Of a stretch of DNA of 64,000 nucleotides, positions 23,126 to 36,752 are shown piece by piece; positions within the stretch are counted from its first letter, which is position 1, and every line of letters starts with the position of its first letter. This DNA comes from Mansonella perstans (lineage: Eukaryota; Nematoda; Chromadorea; Rhabditida; Onchocercidae): NCBI GenBank assembly GCA_037074765.1, contig JBAMDO010000100.1:124001-188000 (forward strand). Reading direction: 5' to 3'. A model generated the notes under the pieces. That model did no database searches. It was given only the letters and a program-made list of their open reading frames with translations, and was not told the origin of the DNA. A program made the translations under genes and the position numbers.

Positions 23126-26100
23126 CTGAATAGAAATAATTGGTTACTGTTGTTCATTTTCCCTGATACACAAAAAATTTCGAGATTTGTACAGTACGTC
23201 ACATATTTATAATGACTATTTATAGCTGTAGAATTGTTTTTTTTTAACTTGCTTTGGAGACTTTGCATAAATCTTTAATTAAAAATCAATTGATATCATA
23301 CCTGTTCACCTTTTTCTCCTTGCAATCCAGGTGGACCACGCTCACCATATTCTCCTGGTGGGCCTCGATCACCGGTTGGACCACGTGCACCCTAAATGAA
23401 ACATTTCACTCGTAAACAACAGTTGAAATGATATATCGTATTTATTTTCCTACAAGTACTTGGGACGATCAAATTTATTAATTAAAATATGAATGTCTGC
23501 AACTGTAGATTTATAATCAATTAAGTTATATACATACAGGTAATCCAATATCGCCTTTCAACCCTGGTGGCCCCACTGGTCCAGGTTTGCCCTGTAAAAC
23601 CTATGATATTTAAATAATTAGAACATCAGTGATTAAAATTTCATCAAAAGTCTAAAAATACCACAAAACATTTCAAGCTTGCTAACATGCCATGCAAACA
23701 GCTGCAAATCCAACCAAAACACAATTGTGCACCAAATACAATATACAAAATAAATATATTTGCGCTTTGTCCGCAAATATCCAAAAAACATTTTATTTTC
23801 CATTTCAATCTTTTTCTTCCTTTTTTTGTTTTCTTTTAGTAACTTTAAAATTTACAAATCTAAAATAATAAATAAATTTTTGCTTTGTTTCTTTTAAAAA
23901 AGACAAAAACATCAAACATTCTGTGATCAATCCATATGTCACCCCATAAAAGATGGTGAAAGCCAATAATTAGGCTGATGAAAGAGTTTGAACAGCAAAA
24001 GTCCGCTGTAAGTTAAAATTCGTTATCAAAAATTAATTTTTGAAAAATTCAAATATTTATTAGTTTTACCTTTTTTCGTTTTTGTTTCTGTGCTTTATTA
24101 TATTATATAAAACTGATGTTAGAAATTAAGAATTGAGTAAATTAAGCAATGAATATTACCATCCATCTTAAGAATTTAAGGCAAAATAGAAAAATTGAAA
24201 GATTAAAACTTGAATTTATGTTCTTTATCGCTGATGACGTAATCTTCGCTTTAAAATTCCATAAATTAACAATAAAGATCGGGAATAACGATATGGGTAA
24301 CAAATGCATTGATAATGTTTGAATACGCTGATTTATATATTGGATAATAAAATCCTACATTTGACTCAAATTTTCAAGTTAAACTTTCTTCCCCTTACCT
24401 GTTTACCTTCCATTCCTGGCGGTCCTCTTATTCCCATTGGTCCTGGTGGTCCCTGAACACTTAAAACTTAAATTATTTAATATGAATTTTTATGAATGAA
24501 AATAGAAATTTCAGGGAAAGACTGAGGATTCATTTGACTTGAGAAAATTAAGAATAAAAAATATTTGTAATACTATGATGTAAAACTAAGACATACAGGC
24601 AAACCAAGTGATCCAGGAACACCAGCTAATCCATGTTCTCCTTTCTCACCTTTCATACCCGGAGGTCCAGGTAAACCAGGACTCCCCTAAAATTCAGTTT
24701 TTAATTTCTGGATACTCCTCCTTACAAGTTAACACAATGCAACATTTTAATCCATACCCGCGGTCCGGGTAGTCCTGGGACCGTAAATGATGATGATGAT
24801 GCGGTCGCTTCAATTATGGTGTTCTGAAATTGATTTTTTTGAAAACTTTTTCGGTTAACCGAAGGAATAACGAATATTTTTCGTTTTTTCGTTTAAGATG
24901 AAATTTAAAGATACAGACAAAATTTGGGGGGAGCATAAAATGTGGCGCAATTTTATTTCAATAAGTTGAATATAACCCTCCGGACTACTTTATTTTTATA
25001 AGTTTTTTTTAGTTTGACTCACCGAAGGTCCTGGTAATCCCGGTGGACGATTAATCCAGGTGGTCCAATTTCACCACGTTCACCTTTTGGACCAGTATGA
25101 CCTGGTAAACCTTGAGGTCCACGTTCACCACGTGATCCTTCGTTACCTTTTGGGCCCTACAATTTGTATGTTCAGTTTAATAGAAAGTGAATTAGATTCA
25201 CACTAACAAAATAGTCTAAGAGAAGAAAAAAATTCATTTTTTTCCAACCTACCGGTGGTCCAACTGGACCCGGCGGTCCTGCTTTTCGTGCATGCTGCTG
25301 CAACACTGGCAATAATTTTTGAATTAGTTTTTCCTCACTCACATTTAAACCATCTTTTCCCTGAACAGCATACATCAAAATGATTAAGTTTAGTTTTTGA
25401 ACTTTCCTTTTCTGTTTTAAATTGGGCAAAACTTCAAAAACTACTTATTTTTTCCGAGCCTAAAAATGATTCTGTAATTAATTTTTCAACATGTCTTTTT
25501 TACAAAAAAAACTTTAGAAGATAAGGAAAGAAAGGGCGAAAGCAAGTTTTAGTATTAGAAAATAAAGGAAAATCTAAAAGAAGAAAAGAAAAATTAGTAT
25601 AAACTAACCTGTTGTATCAAATAACAACATGCTGTATAAAAGGAAAAAAGTTCTTTTTTTATATATCCAAACACACATACATTTCATGCAAAATACATGC
25701 TGGCAAATATTTGTAACAATTTATGTTAATTATAATCGACAAAACTTTCATACACGTATATTTGCGAATGTTTTTGGTTAGTAGAACAATAAATAAAAGA
25801 AAAATCTTAAAAAAAGCGAGCAAGTTTTTTCTGTTTTTTCATTCGAAATTTTCACACATTTTTTTCTGCTTCATTTTTTTTAAACAAAAGTGATAATGAG
25901 ATTGCATGAAAAAGAAATGAAAATTTGCAAACGAATGAACGAACATAGAACTCACTTTTCTGCCACGTTTACCAATGTCACCTTTGGCACCTGTTTGTCC
26001 AGGTGGGCCTATTGGGCCCTGCTACCCGTATCACCCTGAATTCTCTTATGCCTTACTATGCCTAACTGGTTAGGTTACCACCGCATACAATTAATTGAAA

Positions 26101-29100
26101 CTTTAGGTAAGAAACAAATTAATAAATTTGAAAACTGGAGATTTTTTTTTGTTAATGTCACATTTTGACGCAAACAAACAATCGGAAAATTTGACACAAT
26201 TGGACTGCTTAATGAGAAGGTAATAAAATTCCCGAATTATTTTAACAATTTCCATTTCATTGATTAAAATGAAAAACATCAAATTTTGATTTGTTTTCTT
26301 TTGCAGTAGCAAGACATTCCGCAATTTCGGAAAAGGAAGAAGGTAAAAAACCTTTTCTCCTTTTTCACCCTTTCGTCCATCTCGTCCTGGTGGACCAGGC
26401 GGACCGGCAATAACTTGCGTTTTCCTTGCTGATGTTGTCGTAACAACACCAGGAGGACCGGGTAATCCCTGCATGCCAATTTCGCCCTTTTCACCTCTTT
26501 CGCCCTTTTCTCCCTGCAAGCAATTGCCTTTTTTTGGCGTATTTTGATTTAAATTTTAACCACTTTTGAAACCTGCGAATTAATTAATTAACATGGAGGG
26601 AACAGAATCTGTTCCTTCCATTTTTTTTGGGAAGTAATTTTCTCTCAAGGACTGTTTTAAATTAATCAATTGTCGCAATCACTTGCGCATGCTTTGCGAT
26701 AGGTATACGAAATTAATATGTCGCTATTAACTATTCAAAGTTGCAAAGCATTCTTAATTTTTCCAAAAAAAAACTCCAGATAGTTTTAAATTTTTCCACA
26801 GAAGGTCTGAAGACGCGATAACACGAATAAGATTCGTTGCATGCAAATGAATTACCGGTATTCCTCGTTGACCTGGATTGCCAGTTCGTCCTATTTTTCC
26901 CTCAACACCATCTCTGCCAGGAAATCCTGAATCACCTTTAGCTCCTGAAGCACCCGGAGGTCCAGGCATACCTGGTGGACCTCGCTGTCCAGGTGCTCCT
27001 GGCTTGCCCGGCGGACCGATTATTGGTTCTGAATTTTTCTCTACATACTTTGACGTAAGCCCTGGTGATCCACGTTGTCCTGGCGGTCCGGGCTCTCCCT
27101 AGTTGTTCATGCAGTATATTTACAAAATTACGATACAACGAATACTACATGCGACTATAAGCAAACATTATAATTTATAACCAAGCATTATAATTTCGTC
27201 CGGTGCTAAGTCACAACACATGATAACCAGAATAAAACTGAAAAAAAAAGTGTAAATCTGAAATTCGATATCTCTAAGTCTTAAAAAAAGGATACCTTTA
27301 ATCCACGTGGCCCAGGTGGACCTATAGGCCCAGTCTTTCCCTGAACACCAGGCACACCAGGTTCACCTTTCATACCAACTCGTGATTCACCATCGAAACC
27401 AGGTAATCCTCTTTCGCCTTTCGGACCTGATGGCCTGGCTCCCCAACATCACCAGGTGGACCAGGCGCACCAGGTGGACCAGGAGGACCCTACAATAAGA
27501 TTAATTCTCTTGATTGATTAGGCAACCACTAAAAATCTGTGTTGAATCAATATAATGACAATTAACTTTAATACTGTTCAATAATCAAGAAAAAATTAAA
27601 AACGTGCTTACGTGATACATGATATTTCGCTAACATTATCAATATCACTATTATTTATCTTTTCACTAGTGCAATTTAATTAATATTTAAGCAAATAAGT
27701 TTTAAACTGTAGCAATTTCAGAAATTTACCTGGATAAGCACTGGTGTTGCGGAATCAACGTTTCCAACCTATAAAAGTCAAATTTTAAAAACTTAATTTA
27801 AAAATCTTTTGAATAGAAAGAAGAATTTCAGAAATTTAGAAATTTGCTTCTTGAATCACGATGTCGATTTTTTAACACATTCAAAAAAAGGAAAATTAAA
27901 GTGAGTAAAACTGAGTGAGAGTGAAATTAGTCGATCAATAAGTTTGAGTGTTGAATTCGACTAATTACATCTTGAATCTAATGCAACATTGTATAATTAA
28001 AATAACACCTGTATTTTGCTGAGAGCAGCCGAATAACCGCGTTCACCTTTAGGACCTGGATATCCCAGTGGTCCTATTGGACCACGCTCACCTCTTTCAC
28101 CCTTCGTCCTGGCATACCCTAAAATATTTACTATTTGATTCGACCTTGACCTTCAGGTTGATGATCTGTTAACTTAAAAAATTACGAAAAATTTTCATCA
28201 ACTCATTATTGCAATCATTCCAAGATGCTGTTGTAATTCTCAACTATCGGTCGATGATGAATATTAAGTATCACCATTGCTTAAAAAATTCTGCTGCAGA
28301 CGGTATCCCGTAGAGAAGTGTCCTAATTTGATGGATTTGCCATTTTTGTTTTCTTTTCCATGGCACCAAAGATCATTACGCAATGTATTATTGACATTTA
28401 TAGATTTGTTGCCCTCGGAATGACTTATATTAATTAGATAACATAATTATTAACCGGTACTTATCAGTTGGAACACTCATGGGCTAAATGATATGGTAAT
28501 AAATTTTCACTTTATTTATTCAACTTCTGCTTAAATTACGGTTAGTTTTGCCTTAATTAACATCACCCCTGTTGATTGGCTCTAGTTGTTTTACCTAATT
28601 ACCTAGCATGAAATTTATGAGCATTTTCATAACCTACCGCAACACCTTTTGGTCCATCCAAGCCAATTGGTCCCTTAAAATGATAAATAAAAATTCATGA
28701 ATTTGGAATATCACATCGAAAAAGAAGTGGGAAAATTGAAATTATGACAAAAAAACTGAATTTTTTCCCGTGTATTTGACATTTGAAGTAACATGGAAAA
28801 AATTTTTATTCATACCGGAAAACCTGGATATCCGCGTGTACCTTTTGGTCCCTAAAATAGATTGCCTTAACGTTTAAAATATAAATGAACAAATAATTGG
28901 AATAGTAAATTAGATATTACAGAAAATTGACACAATCGAGGGACACAATACAAGAAATCATAGAAAAGATAGAAATCCAGAACTTGCAGCATGCATAATT
29001 AAACTGTTGAATGATAAGTTTGAAAGTGAAAAAGAATTATTACAAAACAAAAAATATCACCACATCAATCCCTTTATCTGATGAAACTATAGTAATGTGT

Positions 29101-32100
29101 TTTCGATGAGATTATCGGTCAGTTTTTTTAAAAAAAATTTATTTTCAGTCGTTTTTTAAAACTTATTGACTGCTTTTGAAGGAGGTCTCAATTAACTTTT
29201 TTGAAATGAGAATATGAAAGACTTTTAGGTAGTGAAAAATTTATGTAACTTAAGAAAAAAAGTAAGCAAAAAAACAAATTCAATGAGTATCATTGCTTGA
29301 CAACGAGGGCAAGTTGAAAAACAAAAAACACTGAACGATGTACGAAGGCTTAGAAAAAACACAACATACAGGTGGACCCGGTGGTCCAGAATAACCGCGT
29401 AGTTGTATCGTTTGCCCACTAGGTGTATATAAAAAACCAAATGATCGTAAATGACGATGTAATGATTCTTTCGAAGGCTGCAATTTACCAGTGAAAGACA
29501 AGCAGACGACAATATCACCGACATTTATACAAATTTAATCATTTCACAGATATTTTAATTATCATGCAAGCACTCTTTTTTAATGCAGATATGTGAAATA
29601 AATGAAATAAAATTGAAAAAAATTTTGAATTACATTAAAATTGAAATTAAAAAAGTGAAAAGAAATTATGAGCATTGTTGAATAACTGAAATAGAATTAC
29701 TGAATAACAACTTGGTAAAAAATAATTTTAACATGCTTGTAATAAAATAAACGCGTAGAAATGTTGTCAAACAGATAAAAACAAAAATGCAATACATAAA
29801 TAATTGAATAAAGAAATAATAAATACGGAAGGAAATGAAACATACCGTTGATCCTGGTACGCCTGGTTCACCCTTTCGGCCTAAAAATAAAAAAATTGCT
29901 TTTTTCTTTTTTTGTTTCTTAATTTTAATGCCATTTCGTTGCAGTTTTTTAAGTCCCAAAGTTCCATTTTGAATTTGATTCAAGTATGTTCGTTTGCTTT
30001 TGAGTTTTTTCTCTCTCCTTTTTCTCTTCTCCCTCTCCTTTTCAACTGCTTCAAAAGTTAGGAGTTCTTTTAATTTAATGAGTCGTTTATCGTTCGTTGC
30101 CAAAATTTCGAAAACGAAGGAAAAGAACACAGGAAGGGAAGAGAGAAAAAAGGCTTTTTGATGGAAAAGTTTTTGGAAAGCATCACATAAATAAATTTGT
30201 TCTAACTACTTATCATACTACTTCATTTGCTTATAATATGTGTTGTTTTGGTAAAAGAATCAGAAAAAGCTATAAAAAAAAAAAAAAAAACGGCAAAAAC
30301 AATGAACAGCAGTGGTCAATACAATGCCATTTTGTTTTTTGTTTTTTTTGGTAACAGCTAAATTAAATTTTTGAAACAATCCCCATTATTGAAAGTGAAG
30401 GGAAATTTTATGCAAAAGCAGTTATATCTCCGTGAATGTTTCTTTTTTACCTGAAAACAACTTTTTAAATAGATTTTCAAAAATGTTGCCTTTTTATGGG
30501 TTTTTAATATTCAAACATATTTGTGATAAAGTTTTAGAAAATTCATTTAAAAAAAAAATAGGAAGGAAGATATTCCTTACCTGGTGGGCAGTGACACTTG
30601 TTATTATTATAAGTTTCTCGAATATTTTGACCACCGCCATTGTTAACTTTTGACCTTCGGTGTCTAATTAACTTAAAAGTAAAATTTTTGTAAAATTACT
30701 GGTTGTTTCTAGCATGGTTATCATTTTTTCTAACAATTGAAATATTTTAAAACTTTTTTGAAATTCGTTTTTGTTTTAGATTTGATCTAGAAATATAGAC
30801 ACTAGACGCTTTTTCTCCATAAAAAATAAATTATATTTAAAAAAAAATCTTCAAAATGTTCAAATCTTCAAAATGCAGTGTTTAACTGATTTAATACTTA
30901 TTTTCATTTTTTTTTAAGATCAAAGTTTTCGAGTCCGAGTCACTACGAAGTCGCAGTTAAATATTCGTTTTTTTTTTTCAATAAGTGTTTTGTTCATTTC
31001 TTTGCTGATTTTTCTTTTTTCGTTTTTTCAAATTAGATCAAATAGTGGTTCAATTTTTTCAACTTCAAACAATTATTTTACTGATTTTTTAAAAAAAAGG
31101 ACTTTATTAAAAAAAAGAAATATTAGTACTTCTTATGCTCGCTTTTTTCGCTTCAGACCCACTTTATCCTGGATTTTTTTAGCATTCATTTTTTTTGCAT
31201 TTAAATTTTTAATTAATTTGACTTTAAAGTGAACATATTCTGCGAGCTAATTTGAATTAACTTTTTGAATATAAGAGGCTTTTTTGAACATTTCTTATTG
31301 GTTATTAGCGGTAATTTGATTGATGATACAAAAGCTTCATTAACAACAATTAACAAATATTTGATAATGCAAAAATGATCAGTGGTCAAGATAATTTTTT
31401 TGATTAGCTGAAACCAGCTAACAATAATGGTAATCAGGGCAAAGGGGTAAGGTCAAATTTCTGAGGGGCAATTATTAATTTTTTCCATTGATAATTTAAT
31501 ATAGTTGTTATAAACTTTTTTAAGCCATCCATTTTCAATTTTTATAAATGATTAGTTCATTGTTACTATAACTTATACGTAATACCATTTAATAATACTA
31601 TAATACCATTATTCCATTTATTTCAATTTTTAATTTTTTTTTGCTGCTATTTTATATCAAATAATTATATTCTGATTTCTTTTTATTCCAAGGAGAGAAA
31701 GAATTCACAATTTTGAGAAACTACAAAATAAAAATTTGCTGCATTTGGCAGAATTAATTTTTGAAATTTTTTCTTCAGTTGGTGTCGTTTCCATATTTTT
31801 TAATTCGTATTTAATAATTGAAATACATTACTTATAAGTGATGCCCACAAGCGGATCTGTTCATTTCTTTTGTATGTTCCTTCCAAAATTTTTCACTTTA
31901 ATGCCGTTTACATCGATGAATCAATTTTTTTTTATAATTGACAGAATGGATTAGCTTGAAACATAGCAAAGTATAAAAAGTCTTCCAAACTTTATATTTT
32001 CTGTTGAATTACATCATTTTCCACAATTTTGCCGAACTTTAGCCCTAAAATTAATTTAAAAAAAAATGATTTATTTTTTTTTTCTGATCATTTACTTCAA

Positions 32101-35100
32101 AATTCTGAGCATTAGCGGTTGCCAAAAAAAATATATGCATACCCAATATATGATTTATCAAGTCGACCATAACTATTATAACCACTGTATGTAACTTATT
32201 TATAAAAATATGCATAAATTATATAAGCAATTTGTAAGTAGCAGAAAGTTGCTCTTCTGTATAAGTGATAGCAGAAATAATTAGATATGAGTGCTGTATA
32301 TAAGCAATGTATATTAGTAAAGAGTGTATGTAATTTACCTATAAATAATGTAAGTAATATAAGTAATAATACAAATAATAGAAATTGGGTACAAGTAATA
32401 TATAGATAATATAAGTGATACATAAATAGAAATATATATGTGTTATTTGATAGGAGCATATAAGCTGTTCGGCTAACAAAAATGTGAAAGTTGGTGACCG
32501 GTTATGGACTTAATCTGAGATTATGTAAATGAATAGGTATTAAAAGAAGAAGAAAAATACACTCCATCTGGCCCATTGTTTTAAGGCACAGGAAAAATGT
32601 TTGAAAAAGACTGATACTGATCGAATTTCAATATATATGTATATATCCATTATACCTATTATCTATTATTAATTGTTCGATTAATAAACAATACACTGCG
32701 AAACATTTCTTTTATAATTTCTTCATATTTATCTTTCAAATTCCTAATATGAATTTATTTAAAAATTTTTGCAAATTATTAATATTAATAAAAGATGAAA
32801 TAACAAGAAAATTTTTTAATGGCATTACTATGAAAGGAAAGAAACAAAAAAAAAAAAAAAAAAAGAAAAGTAATAAAAAAGAAATAAAAATAAAGTCCCA
32901 CTTTTTTTCTCGCCCATTTTTTTTACATTATAGATACGGTAAATATTTGCTCCTTTTTTTCTCTACCAGTTATTTCCTTTTCCTATTTTTCTTCATTTAA
33001 TTAGAAAACTAAAAGCATTTTTGTAAAATTTATTAAATTCTTCCATAATGAAAAAGTAAATGTATATTTGATGAAATGAAATTTTTCCTTCTTTTTTGTT
33101 TCATTTTTCTTCCTTTTCATTATTATCATTTTATTTAAAACTGGAAAAGGGAGAATGAAAGGAATGAAGTGAATAGTGAGGAAAGGATGAAATAGCAAGG
33201 AATAAACGGGGACCTGAATGTTAAACAGGACAAGAATGGAAGGAAGTGGACTGAGCAAGGGATAGTAGTAGTGGTGGTGGTGGTCAGAGTAGTAGCCGTT
33301 GTGGAGAGATTTGTGAATGATATTTTTTTCATGAATAATTGATGCAATAAATGAAGGTTGAGGACGCCGGTATGGCGTGTCAACGATCCGATAAGAGGGA
33401 GAATTAATCCCTGTTAAGTATTACATCCTATTTTCCGTCCTCTGTCCACATCCAAACTCTTTCCTTGATTGATTTTTTTTGAAACATTTCCATTTTATCT
33501 TTTCTTTCACCTTTTCTATCTCTTATCTCAATACCTCCCATAGTTTCATTCTTATCTCTTTTTATCAATCATCTTTTTTCCTCTACAACTCAACATTATC
33601 TATGGCAACAACTTCACCTTCTAATTCATCATATGTTGCCCTCTTCTTTTTTCTTCCTCGCCCTCCTTCTTTCCCTCTTCGTCCACTTCATTGGATTGTT
33701 TTTTTGTAACAGTACCCTCCCTGTACAAATCTTCATTTTGATGATAAAACTATAAATTTTCATTCATTTCCTACTGTTCAAATCTAATATAATTTACAGT
33801 ATCCATAGTGATAATTTTTTTTTACTTACACACACTTAATATTAAAGTTTTCAACTTTATTAATATAATTTATTTAAAAAAGAATGTCCCACCTTAAAAT
33901 ATTATTAAATCGAATGACGCATCGATAATTTTATTTTTTTAATATTCATTTAAAAAATTCATGATAATTTATTGTGATAATTTAATGGTAAAAAAAGAAG
34001 CATTATTGTTATAATTTTTTCGACAATTAAATTAAATTTCCTTTTTTATATTTTTAGAGTTTTAAAAGGGTAGAGAACAAAATTAAAGGAATTAAAATTG
34101 AAATTTGATATCAGTGAGAAAAAAATAGAGCATGCAAATTGGCTTTTAATAAAATTAAATTTAAATAAGATAATATAAAATTTATTTTTACAAACAGCGA
34201 AAACAAAAAGTAAAGAAAGCGATGGCTTCAGCGATGATCTCCGGAAGCAATTAATTAAAAACAAAAAAGTTTGCTAATGGGAAATGGAAAAAAAAACGGG
34301 GCGTCTACTAACTCATACGAAACGACTAGTTTAAAACAATTCAAAGCTTCGTTAGTTTCATTTTTTATGTAAAAGATTAAAAATGAAAAAAGATCAGTTT
34401 TGTCATGCAGGCAAAAATTATTATTGTACTACAAAAGCTTTTTTATTACTGTTAGGAAAATTGATTACTTATTTACTCATTTTATAAAGTATACTCAATT
34501 TGTAAATGAACAAAATCATGTATATTATGACTAGTTTTATATTTTTATTTTTGTTTATTTTAGACGAAGTATATGCGATATTATTATTCATATGTAATTT
34601 TTATAGTTTAATTAATTATTTATCTGTTTGCTGTAAACTTCGAATTTCCATTAAATTATTTGTATTTGGTGGGATTAATTAAATAATATTTCAGTAAGAA
34701 ATATTTTTAGCAATGACACGGCAGTGTTATTTCTCTTTCGTCTTTTTTTAAGCAGAAATTATAATTTCGTTTCTGGCAATTTTATTTCATTAATTATATT
34801 AATTCTGTCTCCAAAATTGTTAAATAGTTTATGTCAGTCAACTTACGTTTATTTAAACTGAATGAAAAAAGATATCAAGCATATTTAATTGAATTTTTAA
34901 CACCCTTCTCACTAATTTCATAATATTTCTCAATCTTAAATTCCTCTCAAACATCACATTATTATGAGTTCTATTTTCCCCGTATTCGCCGCCTGTTCGT
35001 TCTTTTTTAGACAAATTCCTTAGTGCAAAGTAAAATTACCCCATCGATAATAATTTTACACCATTAAATGAGTCTCCTTAAAATTACAATCAGAAATTTC

Positions 35101-36752
35101 GAAATGGGACAAATTAGTTTGTTAGATTTCACTCATTTTCATCTTTCACAAATTACATTCATTCAAAAGTAATTTTATTTGTAAATTGAATGAAAGAAAC
35201 TCTATTTATAATTTTGGAAAAATAAAATTTAAATTTTCTTGAGGAGCAGAAAATATTGAGAGAAAAAATTACGAATATTCTTGCATTATTTTGCTAACTT
35301 TCATAATTAGTTAATGAACTGGTCCAAAAACATAAGTATAAATTCATCCTTTTTTTGTTTGCCTCTCTATTACGAGTATATTCATTCTCATTTTCAACTG
35401 TGTAAAATTTCAAAAAGCTTTGCTTAACAAGAATTGAAAAGTGTAAAAACAAAAAAGAAAAAATTTGAGCTATCTTAGGGAAAAAATTATTTTCATTTTG
35501 TTTACATTATTTAAACAGTGAGTATACAAAGGAAATGGAAAAAGAATTTGAATAACAGTTTGCAAAATTGTATTTGAAATTCCAACATGAAATTTTGATT
35601 AGCACAACAAAAAAATGAAGGATTGTCAATTTATAAGTTGGTTTAAGAAGAGTAAGGCTTTTTGCCCGATAAGCAAGAGTAAAATGACTTATAGCAAACG
35701 ACAACAAGTGATGACATAAAGTTGCTCTATTAAAAAACAAAAAAGTTTTAATATTAACACAAATCTAAATAAAAATTTTCATTTTGAAATATAAATTTTC
35801 TGAAAAGAGATGTTTTTATTCTGCAATTTCTGCAAAATTCCATCAATTCATTAAAACTTGGCTTTTTACCGTTTTAATTCAAGAATTTTAGTTGATTAAA
35901 ATTTAAATCAATTTGATTGAAACAGAAACAAATGGAAAACTCTTAATAAAGTTCAAAAAAATATTGCGAAATTAATATTCCACTATATTAGATTGTTTTT
36001 TAGTAATTTTATCCCTAGATTTGGTTTCAAATTTTCAAATAGAAATTACTTTCATCAATTATCGGTTAAATTCCAAAAAAGCATTACATATTTCATTTCT
36101 TTTTATTATTATTCATTCTTTTGATAATAATACCAATGATATAATGTATAATTCTACTATGTTAGATTCTTTTTTCACCTGCACAAAAAAAATGAAATAT
36201 TTGTATTATCGATAATTTTAATTTTAAAAAATCTTTAATGGAACAGAATTTCAAATAATGAAGATTAAAATAATTAGGAAGAAGGAATGGTTGTACCTGT
36301 ATGGAATAAGCTGAGTTCTGTTCAATTTTTTGAATTCGATAATCTAATTGACTGATCCTCAGATGCTGAAGCATCAAACAGCCCGCAAAACATAATAACA
36401 CAAAAGCGGCAGCAACTTTTAATAAAATATTAATCGGATTTCGACTAATTTGTAGATAGTGATAGTTTGAACCAAAAAACAGTCCATTATCATTTAGTTT
36501 CCTTTTCTCATTTTCGATACTATCATCATTTTTATCGTTATTGTCGTTGCCACTATCATTACCATTATTGTCATCATTGCCATTATCATTTTCATCATGA
36601 TATTGAACATATGGGTGACGAATAATACGATTCGGTTGCATATTTACGGTTGTTACCGGTAGATAGAAGTTGCCAAAATTTGATGATGAGCTCGGAAGTA
36701 GTGTCATACGACATCGCTCATCTTTGGTACAACTATCCTCTAATATTTGCAT
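23015..36752 (-). CDS. col-99: Transmembrane (MACIT-type) collagen, COL-99-like
   Basis: Type II membrane collagen related to vertebrate XIII/XXIII/XXV and C. elegans COL-99, cell-surface adhesion collagens of neurons and muscle. Exons: 36297-36752, then 30581-30663, 29846-29880, 29370-29477, 28816-28851, 28638-28673, 28009-28118, 27730-27768, 27296-27489, 26856-27098, 26352-26513, 25956-26018, 25253-25360, 25023-25156, 24758-24823, 24597-24686, 24399-24452, 23538-23591, 23302-23391, 23015-23125, about 757 codons. The N-terminus is cytosolic, with Asn/Asp-rich residues 53-90; TM about 109-129; then a short heptad-like stretch, a basic HRRSK and a CHCPPG start of the Gly-X-Y region. The C-terminus reads [18 protein letters not shown], the MACIT signature. 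Most exons are phase 0 and begin with a Gly codon. Three exons each lack one base, and an exon linking 36297 to 30663 (phase 0 to 2) is missing from my model. Confidence 0.85.
30664..36296 (-). other. Large first intron of the collagen gene
   Basis: About 5.6 kb, AT-rich. It must contain at least one further exon of length 2 modulo 3, because the flanking exons do not share a phase, but I could not identify it. It includes a degenerate taagtaata-rich stretch at 32160-32460 and several A- or T-tracts. Short ORFs inside it look like chance. Confidence 0.45.
36297..36752 (-). other. First exon of the membrane collagen: cytosolic tail and TM
   Basis: 152 codons from ATG 36752 to a CAG|gtacaa donor at 36297. 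A TAG lies in frame five codons upstream, so this is the first available Met. A 3' splice site (ttttgttag) lies 12 nt before the ATG, compatible with spliced-leader addition. The tail has an Asn/Asp-rich repeat (codons 53-90, gat/aat triplets) followed by [17 protein letters not shown] and [11 protein letters not shown], which looks like the start of the trimerising coiled coil known in this family. Confidence 0.8.

Noticed and set aside
26018..26040. Apparent frameshift in collagen exon near 26020
   Set aside because: Using the nearer acceptor (tagcag at 26019-26020) makes the exon 63 nt and fully in frame.
26878..27102. Plus-strand Pro/Gly-rich ORF
   Set aside because: Antisense shadow of the collagen Gly-X-Y exon 26856-27098.
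32196..32459. 87-codon minus ORF rich in Leu/Tyr
   Set aside because: Translation of a degenerate taagtaata repeat.
33135..33383. Minus ORF with a Thr run
   Set aside because: Produced by a GGT/AGT-rich simple sequence.
34190..34270. Short plus-strand stretch [14 protein letters not shown]
   Set aside because: Protein-like but only about 20 codons, no clear splice frame and no homolog recognised.
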